A DNA stretch of 64,000 nt from Rossellomorea sp. AcN35-11 (GTDB taxonomy: Bacteria > Bacillota > Bacilli > Bacillales > Bacillaceae_B): NCBI GenBank assembly GCA_030388825.1, contig CP128835.1:4094001-4158000 (forward strand), in the 5' to 3' direction. The position numbers and the translations under genes are program-made. The notes beneath the pieces were generated by a model. That model worked only from the letters and a program-made list of their open reading frames with translations, ran no database searches and was not told where the DNA came from. Of this stretch, positions 37,676 to 47,274 are shown piece by piece (positions within the stretch are counted from its first letter, which is position 1; every line of letters starts with the position of its first letter).

Positions 37676-37974
37676 GTTCTCCTCCAGTTCAGTACTAGCA
37701 TAAAAAAATCATAGTCGGTCTATGATTTGTCCAGGTTCTTTTATCTGACCTTCATTATAACGTTCTTCCTGTCTGCTGTCCTTTGTTCCATTTCAACATC
37801 TATACCGATAGGTTTTTCATGAATATCATTCCCTATACCTCGCAATGGATCAGAGTTCTTTTGGGAATAACCATAAAATTAACATTATTGTAAAAAATAA
37901 AATTATTTTGAAATTATTGTCATATAAAGCTATAATGGTCGTGAAGATGAACGAATTTATCAGGGGGTGTTTCA
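37676..37974. other. Divergent promoter region selO / permease operon
   Basis: AT-rich, with the permease promoter near the right end. Nothing else is recognisable. Confidence 0.5.
37908..37936 (+). promoter_or_regulatory. Sigma-A promoter of the permease operon
   Basis: TTGAAA, 17 bp, TATAAT. Near consensus, 38 bp upstream of the TTG start. Confidence 0.8.
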
Positions 37975-38871
37975 TTGAGAAGATTCAACTTCATCCGTCT
38001 TCCCGTCCAATTCTTCCTTACTTGTATCGGATTATTTCTTTTTAGCGGGGCAGGTTCCCTGCTTGCTTATGACAGTGAATTGGTCATTATGCTGGGGAGA
38101 TATCTTCAAACATTACAGGAGATCGGAAAGGACATTTCACAGCCTGCTTCCATCATCATCCAGTTAGGGGATCCGCTGAATCCGAAAAGCTACCCGATTT
38201 ATCCCATGTTATTTCAGATGTTCGGCTATTCCTTTTCCCTTCTCATCCTTTCATTCTTTCTGGCCGCCGTCACCTCGTCCCTTATTAGCTACCTGTTCAT
38301 GTTTCTGCCGGGCAGGGTGTATCGAATCTGCTTTCGGATACTCGATTCGCTGGATTCACTTCCAGATGTATTGATCATTGTCTTTATTCAATTGTTCATT
38401 GTCTGGTTCTTCAAGAAAACCAACATCCTGCTGTTTGACATTTATACCCTTGGGGATGAAAAAATCTATCTGCTCCCCGTCATTTGTCTGGCGATCATGC
38501 CCATCGCATTCTTAACGAAGCAATTCTTATTTCAGCTTCGGGAAGAAGAAGAAAAGCCCTATGTAGAATATTCCTATTCGAAGGGTTTCTCAAAAGCCTA
38601 CACCATATGGGTGCATTTATTCCGGAACGTATGGGTCCATTTTTATTATCATATCAAACCCATCTTCCTGCTGATGCTCTCGAACCTGTTGATCATTGAG
38701 ATTCTCTTTAATATCAACGGCTTTATGAATGTGCTCCTTGACGTATCAAGCAATACCCCAAGCGCATTTTTCATCGGTATGCTGATGATCTACATACCTT
38801 TTTTCATCGTGTTCACTTTAGGAGCCGTTTTCCTTAGGAAATGGCTGTCCGGAGAGGAGGCTGGAGCATGA
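37975..38871 (+). CDS. ABC transporter permease, OppB/DppB-like
   Basis: 298 residues, about six membrane helices. The TTG start follows AGGGGGTG. A cytoplasmic loop YVEYSYSKGFSKAYTIWVHLFRNVW occupies the position of the EAA coupling loop of peptide/nickel permeases (B type). The sequence is divergent from classical OppB. The ATGA overlap with the next gene shows coupling. No ATPase or conventional binding-protein gene is adjacent, so it must borrow an ATPase or work differently. Confidence 0.75.
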   Translation: MRRFNFIRLPVQFFLTCIGLFLFSGAGSLLAYDSELVIMLGRYLQTLQEIGKDISQPASIIIQLGDPLNPKSYPIYPMLFQMFGYSFSLLILSFFLAAVTSSLISYLFMFLPGRVYRICFRILDSLDSLPDVLIIVFIQLFIVWFFKKTNILLFDIYTLGDEKIYLLPVICLAIMPIAFLTKQFLFQLREEEEKPYVEYSYSKGFSKAYTIWVHLFRNVWVHFYYHIKPIFLLMLSNLLIIEILFNINGFMNVLLDVSSNTPSAFFIGMLMIYIPFFIVFTLGAVFLRKWLSGEEAGA

Positions 38872-39902
38872 TTATCATCCGATCACCAAGGTTTTGGCTG
38901 CCCCTCAGTATCATCCTGCTCCTCCTGGCAGGCAGTTTTATCGTGCCTGCTTTCTTCCCTGAGCTCCTGGAGCCGGGACCACCGTATTTAAAGGATGAGA
39001 AGGGAATGATCATTGCAGATCCCCCTTATTCCATGGAGGAAATGAAGCCTTTAGGAAGTGACAAGCTGGGGCGGAACCTGTTCTATCTGCTGCTGGCCGG
39101 CGCTAAATATACGCTCCTGTCCGCTGTCATCATTGCTCTCCTTCGTATGATGGGCGGGTTTATGTTCGGGACGTTGTATGCCTTTCTGCCACAATGGGCC
39201 AGACAGTTCATTAAAGGTGTAGGGGATACGTTCAATTTCATCCCCCTTGCCATTGTAGCCTTTGTTCTCCTTACACCGCTGCAACTGGCCTTCCAGGCAG
39301 AGGCCATGTCGTCCTTTCGGTTCCTGGTCATCGAGATCCTGGTGATCGCCATCATCATGATCCCTTCCCTCGGTATGTATATCGGGGAGGAAATGAAGGA
39401 TTATCTCAAGAATGATTTCGTCTCTGTCTCCAGGCAGATCGGAGCGACGAAATTCCATCTCATCAAAAGGCACCTGCGTCCACAGTTCAGCCGCAATGCC
39501 ATCGTCATGTTTTCAGAGCAGACATCCCAGACCCTTTACCTCCTTATTCAGCTTGGGGTCCTCCACATCTGCCTGGGAGGTCTGAGGATCGAAGAGTTCG
39601 GGATCATGGAACACGTACCCGAATACTTCTCCTATACCAATGAATGGGCAGCAACGATGAGTATCAATATTCGCCAGGTCTTCCTTTATACCTGGCTGGT
39701 CATGACACCACTTGCCTTTTTTGCCGTTTCGATATACTGCATCAACGAGATCACCAGGTTCTTAAAAGAGGTGCTCCTTGAAGATAAGCTTCCGGTGAAC
39801 AAAAAGAAGCAAGATGTCTCGCAGTCACCGCTCCCATCCTCTAAGCTTGAAGAGCCATTCGCGTTTACGCACCAATCTCATTCAAAGGAGGAAGCCCAAT
39901 GA
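38868..39902 (+). CDS. ABC transporter permease, OppC/DppC-like
   Basis: 344 residues. An N-terminal helix, an extracytoplasmic segment with PLGSDKLGRNLFYLLLAGAKYTL (the OppC signature GTDxLGRDxxSRxxxGxRxSL in relaxed form), then about five helices and an EAA-like loop VSVSRQIGATKFHLIKRHLRPQ. The C-terminus carries an extra hydrophilic tail of about 50 residues. It pairs with the upstream B-type permease and overlaps the downstream lipoprotein gene by four bases. Confidence 0.8.
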   Translation: MIIIRSPRFWLPLSIILLLLAGSFIVPAFFPELLEPGPPYLKDEKGMIIADPPYSMEEMKPLGSDKLGRNLFYLLLAGAKYTLLSAVIIALLRMMGGFMFGTLYAFLPQWARQFIKGVGDTFNFIPLAIVAFVLLTPLQLAFQAEAMSSFRFLVIEILVIAIIMIPSLGMYIGEEMKDYLKNDFVSVSRQIGATKFHLIKRHLRPQFSRNAIVMFSEQTSQTLYLLIQLGVLHICLGGLRIEEFGIMEHVPEYFSYTNEWAATMSINIRQVFLYTWLVMTPLAFFAVSIYCINEITRFLKEVLLEDKLPVNKKKQDVSQSPLPSSKLEEPFAFTHQSHSKEEAQ

Positions 39903-40498
39903 AGAGCAGGATGATGATCACACTTATCGCTTCTGTCTTTCTTCTCTTGTCAGGCTGCCGGGTTGAAATGGCTACGGAGCTTCCTGAAAGGAAACCAAAG
40001 CCTAGCGGCATCAGGATCGAAATGACGGGAACGGTCCTCCTTGAAGAAAAACAAGTGGTCGTAGAAGGACAGACAGATCTGCCTGAAGATGCCATCTTAT
40101 TTGCCGGACTCAAAGAATACGGGGATTACGAATCATACCCGAGGATTCTGAACTGGCAGGCTGAAGAGGGAGAGGAATATGTGACCGAAAGCACAGGTAA
40201 AGTTGGCAAAAACGGAACATTCCAGATTACCGTGGACCGGGTCGATCCTGAGAAGAGGTACAAGCTGGAAGTGTTATTCAATCCAGCAATACAGCCCTCC
40301 AAGGTTCAGGAGGTCTTCGGGATATGGGGGGAAAACATTGCTCCTACAATAGGAATGACAGACTTTGAATACAACGAAAATATCCTGACCGGCTTCATCA
40401 AAATTGCGCCGATCATGAACATTACGGATAACGGCGGTTTGGATTCCAAGTGGAACCTCACGAATATTTTCGGTGAGAAATCCAGGCCGATTCAATAA
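39899..40498 (+). CDS. Lipoprotein of the permease operon
   Basis: 199 residues with a lipobox LLLSGC (Cys20). The mature part looks like one or two immunoglobulin-like beta domains (IRIEMTGTVLLEEKQVVVEGQTDLPEDA...GTFQITVDRVDPEKRYKLEVLFNP), not an SBP_bac_5 peptide-binding protein (about 500 residues). It may still present substrate to, or shield, the permease pair. Its ATG overlaps the permease TGA. Confidence 0.7.
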   Translation: MKSRMMITLIASVFLLLSGCRVEMATELPERKPKPSGIRIEMTGTVLLEEKQVVVEGQTDLPEDAILFAGLKEYGDYESYPRILNWQAEEGEEYVTESTGKVGKNGTFQITVDRVDPEKRYKLEVLFNPAIQPSKVQEVFGIWGENIAPTIGMTDFEYNENILTGFIKIAPIMNITDNGGLDSKWNLTNIFGEKSRPIQ

Positions 40499-40536
40499 AG
40501 AAAGCCCCTCACATTGAATGTGAGGGGCTTTCTTTG
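40497..40536. terminator. Bidirectional terminator
   Basis: A near-perfect stem AAAGAAAGCCCCTCACATT with its complement, A-rich before and T-rich after, between convergent genes. Confidence 0.85.
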
Positions 40537-40582
40537 TCAACTGGATCAGACAGCACGGCTACTCAACAGGCTGATGGAGTCC

Positions 40583-41971
40583 TTACTGATTCAGGGTCAG
40601 GGTGGCGACACATTCGACATGAACGGTCTGAGGGAATAGATCCACTGGCTGCACCCCATCCAACGTATATCCAAACGGTTCAAGCTCCTTAATGTCCGTG
40701 GCAAATGTATCCGGATTGCAGGATACGTATACAATGCGCTCCGGTTTCGCCCGGCCGATTCGTCTCATCACTTTTCCGCCAGCACCGGAACGCGGAGGAT
40801 CGAGCATCAATAATTGAGGGTGGCCAAAGCTCTCTAGCATTTGATCAATCCCTTTACGGGCATCCTTTGCCAGGAACGTCGTGTTGGAGATCCCATTATC
40901 CTCTGCATTTCGCTTTGCCGATTCAATGGAACTTTCGACGATTTCAATGCCTGCAAGCTCTCCGACTCTGCTTGCAAATGGAAGGGAGAAAGTTCCTACT
41001 CCACAGAAAAGGTCGATCATTTTTTCTGACTTCTTCGGTTGTCCCATCTCAATCGCTAAGTCTACGAGCTTTTGAGCCTGAGTCGGATTTGTCTGGAAGA
41101 ACGTATCGAACCAAAGGCGGAAACGGTATCCATCCATTTCATCATAGATGAAGTCGCGACCGGCCAACAGATGAATCTCTTCTGCCTGGGTCCGGTCCGC
41201 CCAAGCCGTATTTTCAAGCCATAGCAAGCTTTTTACGTGAGGGAATTTTTCACTGATGCGGGCAACTAAATCGTCCACTGCCTCCTGATGGTTCTCCGGT
41301 GCTTCAGTCGCGAACAGACCAAGCATCAGCTCACCTGTGATGAATGATTGTCTTACCATCAGATGACGGAGCAATCCTTCGTGCTCGTCTTTATTGTATC
41401 CTTTTAGATGATGATCCTTCACCCAATCGGCTACTTCCATGGTCGCTTCCACCATTTCTTCACTGGCGATCAGACATGTCTCAAGGGAAATGATCTTACG
41501 GAAATTCCCTTGTTCATGCAGCCCCAGTGCCCCTTCAGGAGAAAACGTGAATTCCATCTTATTACGGTAACGCCATGGATTGTCCATCCCCATGGTGTCC
41601 CGGACCAGAGCGGGATCAAAGCCTTGGCTTTCAAGGGCATGTTTCACATGATCCGTTTTCTGCTTCAACTGTCCTTCGTAATCCCAATGCTGCCACACAC
41701 ATCCGCCGCAGCGTTCAAAATGGGGACACGGAGCCGGGACTCTTTCAGGATGGGCCTCTAGAATTTCGTCAGGCATCGCCTTCCTTCTTCTTCTGTCCGG
41801 CTGATCCACTGTTACCTGGACCTTTTCACCTGGCAGGGTCTGGGGAATCGTAAGCCTAAGCTTCTTTGGATTGCCGAGCTCATTCTCACGCCAGATCACA
41901 GCCTGTCCAGAACCCTTTTGATCCAGCTCTTCTATAGTAGCAACCATTGTTTCTGGTTTCATATTCGTCAA
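40583..41971 (-). CDS. 23S rRNA/tRNA (uracil-5-)-methyltransferase, RumA/YfjO type
   Basis: 462 residues. The N-terminal TRAM domain (about 1-70) is followed by an iron-sulphur site C-x5-C-x2-C (CPHFERCGGC) with a fourth Cys in LETCLIA. The SAM domain has DLFCGVGTFSLPFA, and the catalytic nucleophile is in YVSCNPDTFATD. It makes m5U in structured RNA. B. subtilis has two such paralogues, RlmCD (YefA) and YfjO; the length fits YfjO, but the exact target is not decided here. The TTG start at good distance from GGAGG is preferred. Confidence 0.88.
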   Translation of the reverse strand: MTNMKPETMVATIEELDQKGSGQAVIWRENELGNPKKLRLTIPQTLPGEKVQVTVDQPDRRRRKAMPDEILEAHPERVPAPCPHFERCGGCVWQHWDYEGQLKQKTDHVKHALESQGFDPALVRDTMGMDNPWRYRNKMEFTFSPEGALGLHEQGNFRKIISLETCLIASEEMVEATMEVADWVKDHHLKGYNKDEHEGLLRHLMVRQSFITGELMLGLFATEAPENHQEAVDDLVARISEKFPHVKSLLWLENTAWADRTQAEEIHLLAGRDFIYDEMDGYRFRLWFDTFFQTNPTQAQKLVDLAIEMGQPKKSEKMIDLFCGVGTFSLPFASRVGELAGIEIVESSIESAKRNAEDNGISNTTFLAKDARKGIDQMLESFGHPQLLMLDPPRSGAGGKVMRRIGRAKPERIVYVSCNPDTFATDIKELEPFGYTLDGVQPVDLFPQTVHVECVATLTLNQ

Positions 41972-42254
41972 TTTCTGGTCCTCCTTGAAAACGTCTGTCT
42001 AACTTAATACTTTAGTAAAAATAGAGGCGGAATGCAACTGGCACTTGTGCCCTTACACCATCCCTCAGGTCCTTCTCAAGGTCCGTCCCTCAACACGTTA
42101 CCCCATTAAAGGTCGGACCTTGAATTCGGGAGGGTATGCAGTGTCCATATTCCCCGGTGATACAGGCTCACCTGGCCTTTCAGATGACTTTCAAGTTGAA
42201 ATCTTTATGAAAGATCGACCTTCAGCATCCTAGCCTTACTATCGAATGCATTGC

Positions 42255-42290
42255 AAAAAGGCGCCTGGCCCACGATGGGATCAGGCACCT
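42255..42290 (-). terminator. Terminator of htpX
   Basis: On the minus strand AGGTGCCTGATCCCA pairs with TGGGCCAGGCGCCT, followed by TTTTTG. Confidence 0.75.
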
Positions 42291-42303
42291 CTTCCTATAT
42301 TAT

Positions 42304-42325
42304 ACGGGACAGTGGTTGTCCCCGT
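42304..42325. repeat. GGGACA hairpin repeat after htpX
   Basis: ACGGGACA-GTGGT-TGTCCCCGT, six bases after the htpX stop. It resembles the duplicated hairpin at 3.2 kb. Confidence 0.6.
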
Positions 42326-42330
42326 GCCAT

Positions 42331-43213
42331 TTACTTCGCTTCTAAACGACTGATCCGATCATCAAGATCAGGGTGAGTCGAGAACATCGCCGATTTACGA
42401 CGGCCATTGATCTTCAACGTGGAGATGGCTGTGTCATCTTCCCCTTTCATGCGGCTTGAATATGCTTTCAGCATTTGCAGGGCATGGACCATTTTATCCT
42501 TACCGGCAAGATCCGCTCCCCCCACGGTCGGCGTGATATTCACGGTGACGTGAATAGGCAAAGACAACTAAACTTCCAAGAATCGAGAATACAATCTGGA
42601 AGATAATGACGGCAATGAAATGAACGATCGGTGCCATTTCCTCCCGTGCAAATCGTGACGCGATCCATGCGGCGATCCGTGCCAGGAAGACAACAAATGT
42701 GTTGACCACTCCCTGCAGCAGCGTCATGGTCACCATATCCCCGTTCGCTACGTGGGCAACCTCATGGGCAATGACACCTTCCACGGCATCATCATCCATT
42801 TCACGGAGTAACCCAGTTGAAACAGCCACGAGTGAGCGCTTCTTGGAAGGACCTGTCGCAAAGGCATTCACTTCAGGAGAATCATAGATTCCGACTTCCG
42901 GCATATGCACCAATCCGGCTGCTCTTGATAACCGGTGGACTTTCTCGACAACGGCACGTTCCTCAGATGACAACGCCCCATCAGGATTCAACACCTGGAC
43001 ACCCATCATTCGCTTTGCCATCCAACGTGACATGGCCAATGAAATGAACGACCCGGAGAAACCGATGATGGCACTGAATACGAGTAGTGCCCCTAAATCT
43101 ATCCCGCCTGAAGCATTGATGTAATTACCTGCTCCCGTAACGGAAAAAATGATACTGATCGTCAATAGTACTAAAACGTTGGTTAAAAGGAAATAAAAAA
43201 TTCGTTTTCCCAT
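42331..43213 (-). pseudogene. htpX: Membrane metalloprotease HtpX, one frameshift
   Basis: About 293 residues when repaired (B. subtilis HtpX is 298). Two N-terminal membrane helices, the zinc-binding HEVAH motif in [14 protein letters not shown], two further helices, and the distal glutamate in [15 protein letters not shown]. The break is inside that motif at a six-C run (42518-42523): with five C it reads correctly. HtpX degrades misfolded membrane proteins under heat and envelope stress. Given how well the rest is preserved, sequence error is the likely cause. Confidence 0.92.
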
Positions 43214-43383
43214 CTTGATATCTCACTCCTATTTCAAGTTCATATGAACCTGTATCTGAAATTTATTATACGTCCTTTCCTCCTAAAATACAAGAAGAAT
43301 CCTCCTGGAAGAGTGAAATTGACGGCATCTGTCGGAAGAAGTACTATAATAGAAGAGAATGAGAAAGAGACGGGGGAATGAAG

Positions 43384-44121
43384 ATGGACATGTTCAATTT
43401 GACACGCAGCCATATGGCAGAACTACTCTTGGCCCTAAATGGTACCAGGACCCATACTCCAGCCATGATTCTGCAGGATGCATGGACTGCCTTTGATCCT
43501 GATCGTGATTTCTCCGAAGAAGACATGCCTCCAGTCGTTCAGAAAATCCTCACCACCACGAAAAAGGAAATCGGTTTTTCATTAAATGAAATCGTCTCCC
43601 TTGGAAATCTGATCGAATTTACCAACTTCCCTCAAAGCACCGTCCAAAACTGGGTGAAGCGTGATGTGAAAGTATTGATTGGATCTCCTATGTTTGGAAA
43701 GAAATATACGATTGAACAAGCCGCGATGCTGTTCATCGTTGAGGATCTCAAGGCAACTCTGGATTTTGAATCGATTCGGAACATCCTGACTCTCGTCTTC
43801 AATAATATTGAAGACCGTACCGATGATATCGTGAATCCCACTGACCTGTACGCTGCCTACTCCTCTATCTTTGACAAGATCCATCATCAATCATTACCTG
43901 GGATGAAGACCTCTATCCCGGGGTCGGTCAATGAGGCGATCGATCAGTTCATCCAAGGGGAGTGCCGGGAAGTCCTGCCTACCTTTAACGGGGTTAAGGA
44001 AGACAATCTCAATAAGGTCCTCCACGTACTGGTCGTCTCCGTCCTTACCGTGCAGTCTGCTTTCTATCAGGCAGCTACGAAGAAGTATGTGGATCAGGCT
44101 TTACAGTTGCAGGATACATAA
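43384..44121 (+). CDS. DUF1836 domain protein (MerR-like helix-turn-helix)
   Basis: About 245 residues from the ATG seven bases after GGGGG; an ATG two codons earlier touches the ribosome site. The central segment (LGNLIEFTNFPQSTVQNWVKRDVKVLIGSPMFGKKYTIEQAAMLFIVEDLKATLDFESI) matches the DUF1836 family, which looks like a winged helix-turn-helix followed by a helical domain. Probably a DNA-binding regulator of unknown target. It is divergent from htpX; a TATAAT at 43345 may be its -10. Confidence 0.8.
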   Translation: MDMFNLTRSHMAELLLALNGTRTHTPAMILQDAWTAFDPDRDFSEEDMPPVVQKILTTTKKEIGFSLNEIVSLGNLIEFTNFPQSTVQNWVKRDVKVLIGSPMFGKKYTIEQAAMLFIVEDLKATLDFESIRNILTLVFNNIEDRTDDIVNPTDLYAAYSSIFDKIHHQSLPGMKTSIPGSVNEAIDQFIQGECREVLPTFNGVKEDNLNKVLHVLVVSVLTVQSAFYQAATKKYVDQALQLQDT

Positions 44122-44149
44122 AAAAAGCCTGGTCTCCAGGCTTTTTTTT
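44121..44149 (+). terminator. Terminator of the DUF1836 gene
   Basis: AAAAAAGCCTGG / CCAGGCTTTTTTT hairpin directly after the stop codon. Confidence 0.9.
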
Positions 44150-44553
44150 ATGAGTCACAGGAAACCACCGAGACACATCCTCCTTCAGGAAACCCTCCTC
44201 CCTTCTATGTTTGAAAAACATGTCGAATCCTCCTTTAAGCCATCACTTTTTAAAAAAAGTTTCACTTACATGTTGAGAAAGTAAAGGTCAAAATGACTAG
44301 TAGGAAATCCCTCATTACATGTAACAGGATGAAAATTTTCATAAATTCTCCCCTTGAAAGGTCACTCTTTGATTGTATTGTTTACTAAGTTAAGATGACA
44401 GAAAATTCGACTTATTCAGTTAACTGTCGTTTTTTGATACTATAAATGAGCAAGATTCATTACATACTGGTTCAGTTGCTCTCTCTATGATTCTTGTAAA
44501 ATGACTTCAGCGAGTCACATTTGTCGTCAGTACCAAAACAAAAAGAGGAGAGG
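44150..44553. other. Intergenic region upstream of second sphericase-like gene
   Basis: About 400 bp, AT-rich. It includes CAGTTAACTG (a palindrome) followed by a TATAAA, possibly the protease promoter. No coding sequence recognised. Confidence 0.45.
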
Positions 44554-45801
44554 ATGTTGAAAATGAAGGTAGGAAAGATTTTAGGAAGTGTTGCTTTAAG
44601 TGCTCTATTGGTGGCACCAGTCTACACGAGCCCCGTTGATGCTGTACAAAACTCCGAAAAGGTACGTGTACTTATTTCTTCAACAAATGAAAAAGCCGCG
44701 GTTCATGCAAAAAAGAATTATGGTGTCCGCTGGGACTTTAATGAAAATGGATTCTCCACTGATATGACGGAAGCACAATATCATGCACTTCAAAAGAACA
44801 AAAACTTGTCAGTCAAGCTGGTTGATGAAGTTTCAGTGTCTGCAAAGCCAGGGGGAAATGCAATGGCTGCACCGAGTGATCAAACTCCATGGGGAATGGA
44901 AGCGATATATGAGGATGCAAACATCACTGCAACGACCGGTGGCAGCGGCATTAAAGTAGCCGTTCTTGATACGGGGGCCAATATCAATCACTCCGACCTT
45001 ACGAATAACGTTGAACAATGTAATGACTTCTCACAAAGGAAATCCAATCTTGTCAAAAATGTCTGTGAAGATAAAAATGGTCACGGTACGCATGTAGCTG
45101 GCACGGTACTCGCAGACGGAGGAGCCGGTGACGGGATATACGGAGTCGCACCCGATGCAAAGCTTTGGGCGTATAAGGTATTGAACGACCGTGGTTCAGG
45201 ATACTCTGATGACATCGCAGCCGCAATCCGCTATGCCGCTGATGAAGCAGACCGGTTAAACGTCAACACGGTCATCTCCATGTCCCTGGGCTCAAGCTCA
45301 GAGAGTCCACTTATCACCGATGCAGTCAACTATGCTTATAATAAAGGTGTATTGGTGGTAGCAGCAGCAGGCAACTCCGGTCCAAGCGCCAACACGATTG
45401 GTTATCCAGGAGCTCTTATAAATGCTGTAGCGGTGGCTGCACTCGAGGATGTGCAGCAAAATGGCACGTACCGGGTGGCTGACTTCTCTTCACGCGGGAA
45501 TCCGAACACGGATGGAGACTACGCCATCGGAGTCCGTGATGTAGAGGTTTCCGCTCCAGGAAGAGCCATCGAATCGACATGGTATGATGGATCGTATCAT
45601 ACCATCAGCGGAACTTCCATGGCAACGCCACACGTTTCAGGATTGGCCGCAAAAATCTGGTCGGCGAACCCTACCCTTTCTTCTGCCCAACTTCGTGCCG
45701 AAATCCAAAACCGTGCGAAGAACAATGATATTCTGGGTGGATCTGGTGCTGCAGCAGGGGATGACTATGCTTCAGGATTCGGATTCCCTACTGTCAAATA
45801 A
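44554..45801 (+). CDS. Secreted S8 serine protease, sphericase/TA41-like (second copy)
   Basis: About 415 residues. A GAGGAGAGG site could serve ATG 44554, TTG 44557 or ATG 44563; all give a signal peptide (KVGKILGSVALSALLVAPVYT). A propeptide precedes the mature start near SDQTPWGMEAIYED. The triad: Asp in VAVLDTGANINH, His in NGHGTHVAG, Ser in SGTSMATPHVSG; oxyanion Asn in AAAGNSGPSANTIGYPG. Two Cys flank the DFSQ loop. It is a clear paralogue of the protease at 8.7 kb, in particular over WAYKVL..GSGYSDDIAAAIR. It resembles sphericase and cold-active TA41 subtilisins. Confidence 0.94.
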   Translation: MLKMKVGKILGSVALSALLVAPVYTSPVDAVQNSEKVRVLISSTNEKAAVHAKKNYGVRWDFNENGFSTDMTEAQYHALQKNKNLSVKLVDEVSVSAKPGGNAMAAPSDQTPWGMEAIYEDANITATTGGSGIKVAVLDTGANINHSDLTNNVEQCNDFSQRKSNLVKNVCEDKNGHGTHVAGTVLADGGAGDGIYGVAPDAKLWAYKVLNDRGSGYSDDIAAAIRYAADEADRLNVNTVISMSLGSSSESPLITDAVNYAYNKGVLVVAAAGNSGPSANTIGYPGALINAVAVAALEDVQQNGTYRVADFSSRGNPNTDGDYAIGVRDVEVSAPGRAIESTWYDGSYHTISGTSMATPHVSGLAAKIWSANPTLSSAQLRAEIQNRAKNNDILGGSGAAAGDDYASGFGFPTVK

Positions 45802-45832
45802 CTTTATAAATAAAGCGTTTTAACATAATCAA

Positions 45833-45868
45833 GGGAACTTCCATCCATCAGGAAGTTCCCTTTTTTTT
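45833..45868 (+). terminator. Terminator of second sphericase-like gene
   Basis: GGGAACTTCC / GGAAGTTCCC stem with T8. Confidence 0.9.
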
Positions 45869-45877
45869 CCCTCCTTA

Positions 45878-47164
45878 TTATCGATCTTTCCGTACAAGAT
45901 CCCCGTAGGTCTCTCTTTCAATGACAACCCGCGATTCCCCATCCTTCACAAACACGACAGCAGGCCTCGGGATCCGGTTATAATTACTCGCCATGGAATA
46001 GCCGTAAGCACCTGTACTGAACACTGCGAGGATATCTCCGTAATTTGTCGGCGGCAGCATCAGGTCCCAGATCAGCATATCTCCTGATTCGCAGCACTTC
46101 CCGGCGATGCTCACGAGTTCCGTGCACTCCTCATTTGGGCGGTTGGCAAGAACCGCATGGTATTTCGCCTGATACAGAGCCGGACGGATATTGTCCGTCA
46201 TCCCTCCGTCAATGGCCACATATGTGCGTACATCAGGGATGATTTTCTTCGATCCCACTTTGTAGAGGGTCGTCCCTGCTTCTGCAACCATGCTTCGGCC
46301 CGGCTCCACCCATACTTCAGGGAGGGGATATTCGTTCTTGGCAAAATAGTTTTTCACACTGTCGGTGATTCCTTTCACGTATACTGGGATCGGCAGGGGC
46401 TGATCTTCCTCAGTATAACGGACACCGAATCCTCCACCGATATTCAATACAGGCAGGGTCACATCGTACTCGATGCGAATCCGCTGCAGGAAATCAGCCA
46501 GTACCCCGATCGCCTGATCGAAGCCTTCACGCTCAAAGATCTGGGATCCGATATGGGAATGGAGCCCCAGTAATGTGAAGTATGGCTTTCTAAGAGCCAG
46601 TTGAATCGCTGTTCGCGCCTGCCCGTTGGAGATGCTGAATCCGAATTTCGAATCCTCCTGCCCCGTGGTGATGTACTCATGGGTGTGGGCTTCGACACCC
46701 GGGGTGACCCTGATCAGGATCTGAACCTGTTGCTCCCGCTCTCTGGCAAGGTCGTGGAGCAGTTCAAGTTCCAGGAAACTGTCGACGACGAAGCAGCCGA
46801 TTTCAGCCTCAAGAGCCATGAGAAGCTCTTCTTCTGACTTATTGTTCCCATGGAAATGGATGCGCTCAGCCGGAAATCCAGCCTCCAGGGCTGTATACAA
46901 TTCCCCTCCGGACACCACATCCAGTGAAAGATTTTCCTGCTCAGCCAGTCGCACCATCTCTTTACAAAGGAACGCTTTACTTGCATAGGCCACCTGATAT
47001 TTGAGGCCGCTTTCCTCGAATGCCTCACGAAACAACTTCGCATTCCCCCGGATCATGCCTTCATCGTACACCATTAAAGGCGTACCGTAGGTTTCCGCTA
47101 AATCACCCGTGCTCATCCCACCGATTTCAAGATCTCCTCGAACATTTACGTCAACTGTACTCAT
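45878..47164 (-). CDS. lysA: Diaminopimelate decarboxylase
   Basis: 428 residues from the ATG after AAAGGAG (an upstream in-frame start would add 12 residues inside the leader). Fold-III PLP enzyme: PLP lysine at about K63 in VAYASKAF, HGNNKS, the LHSHIGSQ stretch, the GGGFGVRY phosphate loop, EPGRS, and CESGD with the active-site Cys. It converts meso-diaminopimelate to L-lysine, the last step of the pathway. Expression is controlled by the lysine riboswitch in its leader. Confidence 0.97.
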   Translation of the reverse strand: MSTVDVNVRGDLEIGGMSTGDLAETYGTPLMVYDEGMIRGNAKLFREAFEESGLKYQVAYASKAFLCKEMVRLAEQENLSLDVVSGGELYTALEAGFPAERIHFHGNNKSEEELLMALEAEIGCFVVDSFLELELLHDLAREREQQVQILIRVTPGVEAHTHEYITTGQEDSKFGFSISNGQARTAIQLALRKPYFTLLGLHSHIGSQIFEREGFDQAIGVLADFLQRIRIEYDVTLPVLNIGGGFGVRYTEEDQPLPIPVYVKGITDSVKNYFAKNEYPLPEVWVEPGRSMVAEAGTTLYKVGSKKIIPDVRTYVAIDGGMTDNIRPALYQAKYHAVLANRPNEECTELVSIAGKCCESGDMLIWDLMLPPTNYGDILAVFSTGAYGYSMASNYNRIPRPAVVFVKDGESRVVIERETYGDLVRKDR

Positions 47165-47198
47165 ATCCAAAACTCCTTTTGACTCTCTAAAAAAACAC

Positions 47199-47232
47199 AA
47201 AAAACCCGTATGAAGCGATGCTCATACGGGTT
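47199..47232 (-). terminator. Attenuator terminator of the lysine riboswitch
   Basis: AACCCGTATGA / TCATACGGGTT followed by T6 on the minus strand, between the aptamer and lysA. Confidence 0.9.
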
Positions 47233-47274
47233 ATCATCAAAGTTTCCGGAAACATGATGAAGACTATGTATTAA

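Larger units (their letters stand above)
41972..42330. other. Intergenic region downstream of htpX
   Basis: About 360 bp containing GGTCCGTCCCTC and GGTCGGACCTT segments (relatives of the GGGACGGACC hairpins seen near 55.6 and 60.6 kb), the htpX terminator and another GGGACA/TGTCCC hairpin. No gene. Confidence 0.5.

Noticed and set aside
43319-43350. TTGACG and TATAAT upstream of the DUF1836 gene as a promoter
   Set aside because: The spacer is 20 bp, too long for a normal sigma-A promoter. Only the -10 is mentioned as possible.
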